64,000 bases of DNA from HXMU1420-13 sp965601825 (GTDB lineage Bacteria; Bacteroidota; Rhodothermia; Balneolales; Balneolaceae): the NCBI GenBank assembly GCA_965601825.1, contig OZ271839.1:2046001-2110000 (forward strand), given 5' to 3'. Each line of letters starts with the position of its first letter. The stretch's first letter is position 1. Under the pieces are notes generated by a model that was not told the origin of the DNA, ran no database searches, and worked only from the letters and a program-made list of their open reading frames with translations. Made by a program: the position numbers and the translations under genes. Shown piece by piece: positions 9,217 through 19,167 of the stretch.

Positions 9217-11490
9217 TTAGAATTTCACTGTGAAAGAGATTGCCGGTAATATTGGCAGAAGTGTTATATCAGTAACTCCAACCGGATTTTCATCAAAATC
9301 GTACTGAACGAACCATACATTTCGACGATTATAAACATTGATTACTTGCAATTGAAGTTCTGAACTACCGATTCCAAAAAAGCCACCTGTTCTGGAAAAT
9401 GACACATCCATTCTATGATATGCAGGAAGTCGAGAGGCATTTACTTTTTCGACTACAAACACTCCATTGGAAGTATTGTCAGTTCCTAAATAAGGTTCAT
9501 CAAATAAAGTATATGAGCCGGAAGGCTCGGTATAAGCTTGCCCGGTAGCATAAACCCAAGCACCGGTAAATTTCCATTTAGAAGAAAGGTTGTAGTTCAT
9601 AATGATTTTCACATCATTACGTCGATCATATTTTGGAGGATAAAATCTACCTGAGCTGTTATCACTATCAATGGAGTTGTTGAAACCCGGCCATTTTCTC
9701 CATGTGTATCCAAATGTATAACCGATATAGCCATTCAATCTGCCAACCCGCTTTTCGAACATGACTTCAGTTCCATAAGCATAACCTTCACCTATACGGA
9801 ATAAATCGTTGTAAGCTAATCCCGCGGCATCAGGTAGGAAAGGATCTAACTCAAATAAATCTTCCATTGAGCGATAGTAAAGCTCAATATCCAGACCATA
9901 GTCAGTAAATGGAATTGTCTTTGCTCCAATTACGAATTGATCACCATAAGATGGATTGATTCCATCATCAGTAGTAAGCCATAAATCAAATCCTGAAAAT
10001 GCCTCATTCGTAACTAAGGTTAAGAATTGATTATATCTACCATATGCCGCTTGAAGTGTAATTCTCTCATTGGCATACCATTCGGCGGAAATACGTGGCA
10101 CTACTCGTAAATGCTGACCATCTGAGAAGTAATTCATTCTAAGCCCGCCGAGGATTTTCCATTTCTCAGTTGGTCGCCATGTATCCTGGATGTAAGCACT
10201 GGCATATCTGGATTGAATTCTACTACTGAAACTATCTTGATTGTCAAATCGGTCTCTTAACCTTAAAGTGAAGATTCCTCCCCAAAATCCACTGGAAATA
10301 GTGTGTTTTTCATTTGGGATATACTCAATATCAGATTTCAAAGAGAAATCATAAATGTTGTTATCCCTCTCAAACGGCGTACCACCAAATTCGAATTCCG
10401 GGAAGTTAAAATAGCGGGATCCGGTTATAACAAAATTTGAAAATACTTTTTCATTGAATATGTGAGTCCAGTTACCACTTACTGTTTGATTACCATAATT
10501 CAGTGTGAATTCAGCATCATCGGCAAAAGGAAATCGGACTTTATCAGCGCCTGAGTAGAACGCCAGATGAAATTTATCATTAAGTGAGGCATCGTAGTTT
10601 ATCTTGCCATTAAAATCATAAAAGTAAAAGAGGGAAGGGATATTATCGCTGGTTTCACGAAGAGCGGCCAAAAGGGGCTCTAGTGTAGAACGGCGACCGG
10701 CTAACATAAAAGATCCGTTTTTGATCGGTCCTTCTACTGAAACTCTGGAAGCTAGCAAACCGAGTGTAACTGAGCCCTGGTAATTATTTCGATTTCCATC
10801 TTTGTTGTAAACAGATAAAACTGAGCCAAGTCGACCACCATATTCAGCAGGATAGCCGCCTTTATACAGTCGAACATCTTTAATAGCATCAGGATTAAAA
10901 GTTGAGAAAAACCCGAAGAAATGACTTGGATTATATACTGTTGTTTGATCCAGCATTATCAAGGTTTGATCCGAGCTGCCTCCTCGGATATAAAGTCCGC
11001 TGGAAAAATCACTTGCTGATTTTACTCCCGGTAAATACTGTATTGAACGAAATACATCTGCTTCAAAAATTGCTGGTAATGCTTTAATCAACTCAGTTTT
11101 TACTTGTGCGGTACCAATACTTTTTAATTCTCGTAATTCCGCTTCAGATTCTACAACGATTTCTTCTCCAACAAGAACATTTGGTTCAAGAACTATATCA
11201 AAGCGCAGATTTTCTCCGGCTTCTAGTGTTATTTCCTGAGTAAATAAATCATAACCAATGTAAGAACAGGCAAGGGTATAGGTGCCCGGCTCGATATTCG
11301 GTATGGAGAAATAGCCTTGAGTATTTGTTGCAGAACCGCGATTTAATTCAAGAATGGCAACATTTGCGCTAATTAACGTTTCACCGGAATTCGCGTCACT
11401 TACATAGCCGGTAATTGTAACGCTTTGTTGTGCCCAAGAATTTATTGCCCCTAACAATATTCCAAGTGTCAGAATAGTTTTTTTGATCAT
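9217..11490 (-). CDS. TonB-dependent receptor with carboxypeptidase-like regulatory domain
   Basis: Outer-membrane active transporter of 757 residues. A signal peptide (cleaved after INSWA) precedes a CarboxypepD_reg-like beta-sandwich (about 22-105, ITGYVSDANSGETLISANV). The plug domain follows (about 115-235, with LPGVKSASDFSSGLYIRGG) and then a 22-strand barrel ending LPAISFTVKF with a terminal aromatic. There is no STN domain, so it is probably not paired with a sigma factor. It heads the operon with DUF4249 and DUF4159 genes. The substrate is unknown. Confidence 0.92.
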   Translation of the reverse strand: MIKKTILTLGILLGAINSWAQQSVTITGYVSDANSGETLISANVAILELNRGSATNTQGYFSIPNIEPGTYTLACSYIGYDLFTQEITLEAGENLRFDIVLEPNVLVGEEIVVESEAELRELKSIGTAQVKTELIKALPAIFEADVFRSIQYLPGVKSASDFSSGLYIRGGSSDQTLIMLDQTTVYNPSHFFGFFSTFNPDAIKDVRLYKGGYPAEYGGRLGSVLSVYNKDGNRNNYQGSVTLGLLASRVSVEGPIKNGSFMLAGRRSTLEPLLAALRETSDNIPSLFYFYDFNGKINYDASLNDKFHLAFYSGADKVRFPFADDAEFTLNYGNQTVSGNWTHIFNEKVFSNFVITGSRYFNFPEFEFGGTPFERDNNIYDFSLKSDIEYIPNEKHTISSGFWGGIFTLRLRDRFDNQDSFSSRIQSRYASAYIQDTWRPTEKWKILGGLRMNYFSDGQHLRVVPRISAEWYANERITLQAAYGRYNQFLTLVTNEAFSGFDLWLTTDDGINPSYGDQFVIGAKTIPFTDYGLDIELYYRSMEDLFELDPFLPDAAGLAYNDLFRIGEGYAYGTEVMFEKRVGRLNGYIGYTFGYTWRKWPGFNNSIDSDNSSGRFYPPKYDRRNDVKIIMNYNLSSKWKFTGAWVYATGQAYTEPSGSYTLFDEPYLGTDNTSNGVFVVEKVNASRLPAYHRMDVSFSRTGGFFGIGSSELQLQVINVYNRRNVWFVQYDFDENPVGVTDITLLPILPAISFTVKF

Positions 11491-11662
11491 AGATGATGGA
11501 AATCGAAATTCAGCGTCTATAACGCTTTTAATCGAAAAAAGTTCTTATGTGAATTTTATTTTTTTCTGATTCTTAAGACGAACGAAAAGATTGAAAATTA
11601 TAAATCTTATTCACCAAAAAGATAGGATTTCCGTATCTTTAAAGTTCGGTCTTTGATTTACT

Positions 11663-12028
11663 GGGGATGTTCTGGATTTGACGGGATGAGTAACACCGCA
11701 GGTTGCATGCCGAGGATGTCCAATGGTTCTCGCAAAACACCCATTATGGAAATAAATGTAATTGACAACAATTACTCTTACCGTTTAGCAGCGTAAGCTA
11801 GCTGAACCGTTTCCCTTCCTATTTTCCTGTTAGTAGGTTGGTGAAGCGTCATACATGACAGGATAGTGTAACAAGGCCTTCTGTCTTTGCTGCATGAATC
11901 TTTCACAGAATAGTTTGGAGTTGCTTGGTTACTAGGCTAGGCTTCAGGCGAAAGTTAAGTAGTAACTAAGCATGTAGATATTTGCAGGTTTGCCGTTTCG
12001 GACCGGGGTTCGACTCCCCGCATCTCCA
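11663..12028 (+). ncRNA. ssrA: Transfer-messenger RNA (tmRNA)
   Basis: Rescues stalled ribosomes. The 5' end GGGGATG pairs with CATCTCC at 12021-12027, with discriminator A at 12028. The 5' region carries the conserved TCTGGATTTGACGGG run, and the T-arm is CGGGG-TTCGACT-CCCCG. CCA is not encoded. A tag reading frame at 11764-11796 gives DNNYSYRLAA then TAA. The resume codon is most likely GAC at 11764 (a UA pair precedes it at -5/-4), although GTA at 11758 is also possible. A T-run follows immediately as a likely terminator. Confidence 0.96.
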
Positions 12029-12257
12029 CTTTTTTTATTAATGATTGTCGAGAAAATATCATCATTTCTATGTGATAAGCTCATCATTTTTAGTATACTC
12101 GACTATATTCGATGTTAAAGTATTCATGATAAATTATGAATACGTTGGATGGTACAATCATCGATTTATTAAGGCATTATATCATACTATAAAGGAATTT
12201 AACCCTTATTGTCTATTCTGTTTGTTACAATACGATGGGTTAGAATTAGCAAACTAA

Positions 12258-15200
12258 GTGACAATTTTGAAGGCAATTAAAGCATTTTTCATTCTCTTTT
12301 TATTTTTCGGGTCCACACTTTCAGCTCAAGAGATGTCTATCCGATTTGAGCAAATCACCACAGAAGACGGACTTTCGCAATCTACCATTAACGATATTCT
12401 ACAAGATAGTAGAGGATTTCTATGGTTTGCTACCGAAGACGGGCTGAACCGTTACGACGGATATGAGTTCAAAGTGTATCGTAATGATCCATACGATCCG
12501 TTTTCCATATCTAGTAATCAGATATCAAGTATTTTAGAAGATAAAGAGGGCGCCATCTGGGTGGGAACGAAAGGTGGTGGATTAAACAAGTTTGATCGCG
12601 AGCAGGATCGCTTCCTCAGATTTACACATGATAATGCTGATGATAAATCACTTAGTCACAATTATATCACCGCACTATTTCAAGACGCTATTGGTGTAAT
12701 ACTGGTTGGTACACAAAGTGGTTTAAATATCCTAAATCCAAGAACTAATGAGTTTAGTGTTTATAAAGAGGTAGACGATCACGTAAATCTTAGCACAGCA
12801 AATATTACAAGTCTTTTTCTGGATTCTAATTCATTTATATGGATAGGAACTGCAAACGACGGATTATATAGTTTTGATCGTAAGACATTTGAAATCATTC
12901 ACTATAAAAACATTCCCGGTGATCAATCTTCCATTTCTGATGATTGGATAGTTTCAATTTATGAGGATAAGCGTCGAATGATTTGGATTGGAACACAGTC
13001 AGGTGGTCTAAATCGATTTGATCCGGTTGAGCGGTCATTTAAAGCTTTTCGTGCGATTCCGGGTGACCGAAGAAGCATTTCTAATAACTGGGTTCTTTCA
13101 ATGTATGAAGACTCTCGTGGCACTTTTTGGGTAGGAACATTGAATGGTTTAAATATCTTAGATCGTGAAACGGAGGAGTTTACAAACTTCATGGAATTAA
13201 ACTATCCGGTGAATCTAAGTAATAACTCCATTACTTCACTTTTTGAAGATCGATCGGGCGTATTTTGGGTAGGTACTCAAAACGGTGCACTTAATAAATT
13301 TATCCGATCTTCATCAGAAAGCTTCACTGTTTATCAAAATGACCCATCGAATGCTAACAGTTTAAGTAACAACAATATTTGGGCGATTTTTGAGGATTCT
13401 AAAGGAAATGTTTGGGTTGGTACTCAAGGTGGAGGTGTTAATAAGCTCTATTCGGAAACACAAGAATTTGAAAACTTTGTTCATGATCCCAATGATCCAT
13501 CTTCGATAAGCAATGATTTTATAAACTCAATCTATGAAGACAGTTTTGGTGGAATTTGGGTAGGTACAATTGAAGGCCTAAATCTTTATGACGAAAGATC
13601 AAGAAGATTTACTCATTTTATGCACGATCCTGATGATGTAAACACGATCAGTGGGAATATCATAACTACCATTTTTGAAGACAGTAAGGGAATTATTTGG
13701 GTCGGTACGTTAAATAATGGTTTAAATGCCTATGACCCTGCAACCGGAAATTTCACTCGATTTACGCACTCTGACACAAATCCTAATACAATCAGTCATA
13801 ATAAGATTTGGTCTATGTTTGAGGACCAACAAGGAGTTTTCTGGGTAGGTACTCATGGATATGGATTAAACAGGTATGATCGAGTTCGAGGTGTATTTAC
13901 ACGATTTACTTACGATCCAAATGATGATTCAAGTATCAGTGATAATTTCGTTAATGTTATCAGGCAAGATGCAGAAGGTAACTTATGGGTTGGTACCATT
14001 AACGGGCTCAATAAATTTAATCCTGAAACTGAAACCTTTACTCGATATACAACAAATGATGGTTTACCAAATAATGTGATTTATGGAATCATCATTGATT
14101 ATCGAGACCATCTTTGGTTAAGTACCAATAATGGTATTGCCGATTTTGATCCGGAAACAGGTGATGTTCGTATTTATGATAGAGGTGATGGATTACCTAG
14201 TAATGAATATCGTTTTGGAGCTTTCCATAAAGGCGAAGACGGAACTATGTACTTTGGTGGTATCAATGGTATTGTAGTTTTTAAACCGGATAGCATCCGT
14301 GATAATCCATATATCCCACCTGTTGTAATCACCGACTTCCAGATTTTTAACGAATATGTGCCTATATCATCTTCTGGTTCTCCGCTAAAGAAGTCTATTT
14401 CAGAAACAGAAGAGATGGAAATCACCTGGAGAGACAAAGTATTTTCTTTTGAGTTTTCAGCTTTACACTTTGCCGCACCTGAACAGAATCGATACAGGTA
14501 TAAAATGGAAGGTTTTGATAATGACTGGTTGGAAGCAGGTAACAGACGCTATGTTTCTTATACAAACCTTACTCCTGGTCAAACTTATACCTTCCGTGTA
14601 CAGGCTTCGAATAAGGATGGTGTCTGGAATTACGAGGGTAAAGCAATCAGCATAAAAGTACTTCCTCCACCATGGAAAACCTGGTGGGCTTACAGCATTT
14701 ATTCAATTCTTGGTGCTACTATTTTAATTGGATTCATCAATTTCCAAATTGGGAAAGAGCGTAAGAAAAAAGAACAAGTTCAGCGATATAATGAAGAGCT
14801 TGAAGCACTTGTAAAGGAAAGAACGATTCTTCTGGAAAATGAAAAGGAGAAGAGTGACAACCTACTCTATAACATGCTTCCAAAAGGAATCGCTGATGAA
14901 ATTAAAGATAAAGGTTATGCTTCACCACGACGCTATGAAGAAGTTAGCGTTCTATTCACTGATTTCGAGAATTTCACCTCTACAGCGGCAACAATGTCGG
15001 CTAAGAAGTTAGTATCAGAAGTAAATGAAATCTTTGCAGAGTTCGATTTAATCTGTGAAAAGTTTGGTCTTGAGAAAATTAAGACTATTGGTGATGCATA
15101 TATGGCCGTTTCCGGTTTGCCAAATGAAAAAGAAGATCATGCATTAGCAAGTGTTCAGGCTGCAATAGCTATGCAAGATTACATTACCAAGAGAAATGAA

Positions 15201-15485
15201 TCTTCAGCTGTGAAATGGAAAATGCGTATCGGAATTCATAGTGGAAGTCTTATTGCCGGTGTTGTAGGTAAGAAGAAGCTTACGTACGATATTTGGGGAT
15301 CTACAGTAATTTTAGCCAGTAGAATGGAGGAGGTCGGAGAAATTGGAAAAATTAATATCTCAGCTACAACCTGCGACTTCATTCACGATAAATATCACTG
15401 CGATTACCGAGGAAAAGTTAATATCGAAGGTCAAGGTGATGTGGACATGTACTTTGTTGGCGAAGAGATTAAACAACCAGCCTAG
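12258..15485 (+). CDS. Two-propeller receptor with Y_Y_Y domain and C-terminal class III cyclase
   Basis: A 1075-residue inner-membrane sensor starting at GTG (no ATG fits; the codon before it is a stop). Signal peptide to about residue 24. Fourteen Reg_prop-like repeats (IWVGT..GLN..D) follow, enough for two seven-bladed propellers, then a Y_Y_Y domain (about 720-815), one membrane helix (WWAYSIYSILGATILIGF), a short coiled coil, and a cyclase domain (about 895-1065). Metal aspartates D902 and D946, adenine-selecting K942 and D1011, and R1022 are present. The transition-state asparagine is replaced by Ile1018. The ORF is 4 bp convergent-overlapping with the next gene. Its architecture resembles Bacteroidetes hybrid sensors with cyclase replacing kinase. 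Confidence 0.9.
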   Translation: MTILKAIKAFFILFLFFGSTLSAQEMSIRFEQITTEDGLSQSTINDILQDSRGFLWFATEDGLNRYDGYEFKVYRNDPYDPFSISSNQISSILEDKEGAIWVGTKGGGLNKFDREQDRFLRFTHDNADDKSLSHNYITALFQDAIGVILVGTQSGLNILNPRTNEFSVYKEVDDHVNLSTANITSLFLDSNSFIWIGTANDGLYSFDRKTFEIIHYKNIPGDQSSISDDWIVSIYEDKRRMIWIGTQSGGLNRFDPVERSFKAFRAIPGDRRSISNNWVLSMYEDSRGTFWVGTLNGLNILDRETEEFTNFMELNYPVNLSNNSITSLFEDRSGVFWVGTQNGALNKFIRSSSESFTVYQNDPSNANSLSNNNIWAIFEDSKGNVWVGTQGGGVNKLYSETQEFENFVHDPNDPSSISNDFINSIYEDSFGGIWVGTIEGLNLYDERSRRFTHFMHDPDDVNTISGNIITTIFEDSKGIIWVGTLNNGLNAYDPATGNFTRFTHSDTNPNTISHNKIWSMFEDQQGVFWVGTHGYGLNRYDRVRGVFTRFTYDPNDDSSISDNFVNVIRQDAEGNLWVGTINGLNKFNPETETFTRYTTNDGLPNNVIYGIIIDYRDHLWLSTNNGIADFDPETGDVRIYDRGDGLPSNEYRFGAFHKGEDGTMYFGGINGIVVFKPDSIRDNPYIPPVVITDFQIFNEYVPISSSGSPLKKSISETEEMEITWRDKVFSFEFSALHFAAPEQNRYRYKMEGFDNDWLEAGNRRYVSYTNLTPGQTYTFRVQASNKDGVWNYEGKAISIKVLPPPWKTWWAYSIYSILGATILIGFINFQIGKERKKKEQVQRYNEELEALVKERTILLENEKEKSDNLLYNMLPKGIADEIKDKGYASPRRYEEVSVLFTDFENFTSTAATMSAKKLVSEVNEIFAEFDLICEKFGLEKIKTIGDAYMAVSGLPNEKEDHALASVQAAIAMQDYITKRNESSAVKWKMRIGIHSGSLIAGVVGKKKLTYDIWGSTVILASRMEEVGEIGKINISATTCDFIHDKYHCDYRGKVNIEGQGDVDMYFVGEEIKQPA

Positions 15486-18139
15486 AAATTATATTTAAGG
15501 CTGAAAGAGGGCTGTATTCCTAAATCATATACATGAGTTAATGCAGTTCCTCTAATCTCATCATTTATGGTAGTTACTGTAACTTGCTTTCTTTCCGAAT
15601 ACCACGTGTTATCTCTATCGAATGCATTGTAAACGGAAAAAGAAGCGTCGAGTGAACCAGTATTAATCTGAGTTTTAAAGTTCAACGTGATATCAACTCT
15701 TGAATAATCGGGTAAACGACCATTTCGCATTTCAGGATCAATAAAATTATCTCTACTTGGTATTCCAGTACCATAAATCCATGAGAACATTAAGTTGAAT
15801 CCGCCTTTTAAATCAACCTCAGTTGCCGCAGAAAACTGATGTCTTCGATCCCATGAAGCGTAAAAATATTCCCCATCATTTAGTATAAATCTTCCATTGT
15901 CTCGTACTTCATTTTTCAATTCTGTGATTGAAAATGTATATGCTGTAGTGAGAGTTAGGTCACTGAATCGATTTTTTATAAGAGTTTCAAAACCACGAGA
16001 TCTCCCTTCATTCTGATAATACCAGGGTACTTCATTATTTCTAAATGATACTGAAGCCAAACCGGTGTTTAGTTCATGTAATCGAAGGTTATTGAAATGT
16101 TTATAATATCCTTCGATTTGAAAATATGTTGATGGATTTAAGTTGTAGTACAATCCAGTTGTATAGTAATTAACTGAAGAGGGAGGCTGATCTTCATTAG
16201 TTAGAATCCAAAAATCATTACTATTGATATTATAGAACTCAAGTCGGTTTATAAACTGATAGTTTCTACTAAAACCGGCGCCAAATGAAATATCATCAGA
16301 CAACGAATAAGAATATTTAATTCTTGGTGACCATCTTAAGTATCTCCCATTGCTGAAATAATGAACTCGACTTCCCAGACTAAGATTACCTTCATCACTT
16401 GTGGAGAGATCAATTTGTTGAAAGAAGTCGACTAATTGGCTTGTTCTACGACTTAAAAATGATTCTCTGGTTAAACCAAGTTCTAGATACTGCACATCGA
16501 AATCTGAATAAGAGATTCCGACTTCCATATTACCGCCATCAATTTGAAAAGAGAATGATTGTCGAAGATCAAATTGGTTAATCTCATTATCCAAGCTTAG
16601 AGGTTGAATTATCACGCTATCAACTACATTTCCATTGGCATTTCTACTCGCCGGAAATACAAAATCATCTTTTGTGTAATTGCTTGAGTAGGCAGTGAAT
16701 CCAACATTTGTAGAAGAGCTTATACTTCCCAATTGAGTGAAAACTTGGGCAGTAATGGATCCATTATCCCATTTATTAGAAGTAGTATTGAAGCTTTGAA
16801 AGTTATTATCATCTCTTAAATAGTCTTGTGAAGCCTCATCGCTACCAAGGTATCCACTGACGATAAACTGTGATCCATTTTTGCCTTCGAAATACACTTT
16901 TCCATGCAGATCATAAAAGGATGCATCGGTATTCTGAACATCAATGGTATTTAAGCTTACATCGCGAACAAATCTATTTTGTAATCGTGGATCAGCAAAT
17001 AAATCAACAGGACGGTTTACATCCAATCCATATTCGATCATTTTAGAATTGTTGAACCAGTCAATTTCATCCAGATAAGACAACCGCCCTGAAATTAACC
17101 AACTGGACTTACCTTTTAGAATTGGACCTTCTAAAGTGGATTTTATTGCAGTATTACTTAATCCTACAGATCCTCGAACATCATTGATTGAACCAGTTCT
17201 CGTAATTAGAGATAGAGTTCCACCTAATGGAGCCTGAAATTGTGCAGGGGTAATATCATAATAGAATCCGCTGGATTTCAAAACATCAGCATTCATGGCA
17301 TCCAATAATCCAAATAAATGACTCTGATTGTATACCGTTTGACCATCTAATAAAACCTGAAATCCGTCTGAAGAACTGCCTCGAATATTGATTCCATCAT
17401 TAACAGCCGCATTCATTGAAACAGCCGGCAGCATCTGAAGTGAACGAACTGCATTGCTTTCGCCAAGTGGACTAAAAGTTCCTATTTTCATTAAGCCATT
17501 TAAAACGGTGTCGTTTGGTGTATAGAAATTGATCCCTTGTACAATGATTTCTTTCCCACTAAATGGTTTTGGATTTAGCCTAATTGAGACATCCTTCCAT
17601 ACTGATGTTTCTGCAAGATCAAAACTGATTTGAAGGTTTTCATAACCAACATAGGTAGCAAGAATGGTGATTTCTGATTCTGTAGTTGTGAGTGATAAAC
17701 TAAATTGTCCATTCGAATTTGAAGTTACACCTCGTAAATAACCGTATTCTCGCCAGGATAGTGTGGCAAAAGGTAAGCGTTCACCGGTTTCATCATCGAT
17801 AATAAATCCTGAAATTGAAACTTTATTCTGTTGAACAGTTTCGGATGATTTATAGATGAGTGCCTGGTTTCGATTTTCATCTATTTTCACACCCAGTTGG
17901 TTTGCTGAAATTGCAAGTGCAAATTGATCGAAAATGTTTTCTTCTTCTGCTTGAAAAGTAACTAAGATATCTGCTATTAATGCTTCACGATATAGAAACC
18001 GATAGGTAGTTTTCTCTTCAATATCCTCAATAACAGTTAGTATTGAAGTATTTTCGTAGGAAAACTGCTGACCAACTAATTCACCAACTAAAATTAAAAC
18101 CAACCCGAAACTTCTCAAAAACCGACCTAGTGCAGACAT
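15482..18139 (-). CDS. TonB-dependent receptor with STN domain
   Basis: Outer-membrane receptor of 885 residues, downstream of an ECF sigma/FecR pair. A signal peptide is followed by an STN (secretin/TonB N-terminal) signalling domain (about 25-95), then a CarboxypepD_reg-like sandwich (about 105-195), a plug (with LPAVSMNAAVNDGINIRGS) and a barrel ending SFSLKYNF. The STN domain is what contacts a FecR-type anti-sigma factor in FecA systems, so this is the likely sensor of the locus. It starts 3 bases after the FecR stop. The substrate is unknown; the last four bases overlap the cyclase gene. Confidence 0.93.
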   Translation of the reverse strand: MSALGRFLRSFGLVLILVGELVGQQFSYENTSILTVIEDIEEKTTYRFLYREALIADILVTFQAEEENIFDQFALAISANQLGVKIDENRNQALIYKSSETVQQNKVSISGFIIDDETGERLPFATLSWREYGYLRGVTSNSNGQFSLSLTTTESEITILATYVGYENLQISFDLAETSVWKDVSIRLNPKPFSGKEIIVQGINFYTPNDTVLNGLMKIGTFSPLGESNAVRSLQMLPAVSMNAAVNDGINIRGSSSDGFQVLLDGQTVYNQSHLFGLLDAMNADVLKSSGFYYDITPAQFQAPLGGTLSLITRTGSINDVRGSVGLSNTAIKSTLEGPILKGKSSWLISGRLSYLDEIDWFNNSKMIEYGLDVNRPVDLFADPRLQNRFVRDVSLNTIDVQNTDASFYDLHGKVYFEGKNGSQFIVSGYLGSDEASQDYLRDDNNFQSFNTTSNKWDNGSITAQVFTQLGSISSSTNVGFTAYSSNYTKDDFVFPASRNANGNVVDSVIIQPLSLDNEINQFDLRQSFSFQIDGGNMEVGISYSDFDVQYLELGLTRESFLSRRTSQLVDFFQQIDLSTSDEGNLSLGSRVHYFSNGRYLRWSPRIKYSYSLSDDISFGAGFSRNYQFINRLEFYNINSNDFWILTNEDQPPSSVNYYTTGLYYNLNPSTYFQIEGYYKHFNNLRLHELNTGLASVSFRNNEVPWYYQNEGRSRGFETLIKNRFSDLTLTTAYTFSITELKNEVRDNGRFILNDGEYFYASWDRRHQFSAATEVDLKGGFNLMFSWIYGTGIPSRDNFIDPEMRNGRLPDYSRVDITLNFKTQINTGSLDASFSVYNAFDRDNTWYSERKQVTVTTINDEIRGTALTHVYDLGIQPSFSLKYNF

Positions 18140-18142
18140 GAT

Positions 18143-19150
18143 CTATTCCATTGAAATAAACTCAAATTCAGTTTCTGAGATTTGTTTGAACGTACCACCA
18201 AGAACCAGTCCTAGATCATCTAATGTTTGAGTGATAGAATCGAGCATCAAGCTTCCATCAATACCTGTTCTATTTTGAAGTTGATCTATGTTTATGGTAA
18301 CTCCGAAATGTTGATTGATTTCATAGATTACTTCTTCAGGGCTATTTCCATTGAAAACGATGGTGTTTGAAAGCCAGTCAATAAATTGTTCAGCTTCGAT
18401 TTGCGAAAGCAGCTCTAACTCTCCACTGATAACTTGGGATGATTGGCCGGGAATTAAAATTATCTCTTCATCAGTAATATTTGATTTGAATGAGACACTT
18501 CCTTCTTCTAAGTAGACTACAGCCTTTTCTCCCCAAGTACTGAAATTGAACCGTGTTCCAAGAACTGTAATAATCCCTTCACTTCCATCAACAGAAAAAG
18601 GGGAATTAGGATCTGTTATAACATCAAAGAATGCTTCACCTTCCAAACTGTATGATCGGACATTTTCTTCGTCAGTTTTTTTCAGGAGTTTGGAATTTGG
18701 TCGTAGTGTAACCGTTGATCCATCATCTAAAGTTATAATTTCAATTTCCGGACCTGCTTCAGCAACCAATTCAAATTGTGGTTGAAGAGTTATCCAATAA
18801 ATTCCAATGAAAGCGGCTATGAGTATCACGGCGGCAGAAGCCCAGGCAAAAGTTGAAGGTCTTGCAAAAAGAGGGGTAATTTTCGCAGGTTGTTTTCGAG
18901 TTTTTTTCTCAATGCTATCCCAGATCGTTGAACTAGTATCTGGAGATACTGATGCCTGGATTAACTCATTTTCTTTATAGTCCAATAGCTGCTCAATCAA
19001 GGAGTCCTCGATCTCTGAAAAAGAAGAACCCGAATCGATTGCTGCACCAATCTTTTGTGCAAGAATCAAATCAGGATCGTTAGTAGGAAGTTTCTTTTCA
19101 GTTGCCATTGTTCTATCAATAAAGTAGCAGGTCGATGATTCGACCTGCAT
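18143..19150 (-). CDS. FecR-family anti-sigma factor
   Basis: Single-pass inner-membrane regulator, 335 residues from the first ATG; MATEKKLPTNDP at 19108 is an equally likely start. There is a cytoplasmic N-terminal region, one membrane helix (FAWASAAVILIAAFIGIYWI), then the periplasmic FecR domain with ITLDDGSTVTLRPNSKL and VLGTRFNFSTW, and a C-terminal DUF4974-like part (PEEVIYEINQHFGVTI). It lies between the lipoprotein and STN receptor genes and should carry the receptor signal to the sigma factor encoded upstream in the same operon. Confidence 0.93.
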   Translation of the reverse strand: MQVESSTCYFIDRTMATEKKLPTNDPDLILAQKIGAAIDSGSSFSEIEDSLIEQLLDYKENELIQASVSPDTSSTIWDSIEKKTRKQPAKITPLFARPSTFAWASAAVILIAAFIGIYWITLQPQFELVAEAGPEIEIITLDDGSTVTLRPNSKLLKKTDEENVRSYSLEGEAFFDVITDPNSPFSVDGSEGIITVLGTRFNFSTWGEKAVVYLEEGSVSFKSNITDEEIILIPGQSSQVISGELELLSQIEAEQFIDWLSNTIVFNGNSPEEVIYEINQHFGVTINIDQLQNRTGIDGSLMLDSITQTLDDLGLVLGGTFKQISETEFEFISME

Positions 19151-19167
19151 TCTTAGTTTATTTAATT

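Noticed and set aside
12045..12257. 70-codon ORF between tmRNA and the large cyclase-receptor gene
   Set aside because: Starts at TTG without ribosome site, has no recognisable motif, and sits in the leader of the next gene; likely chance.
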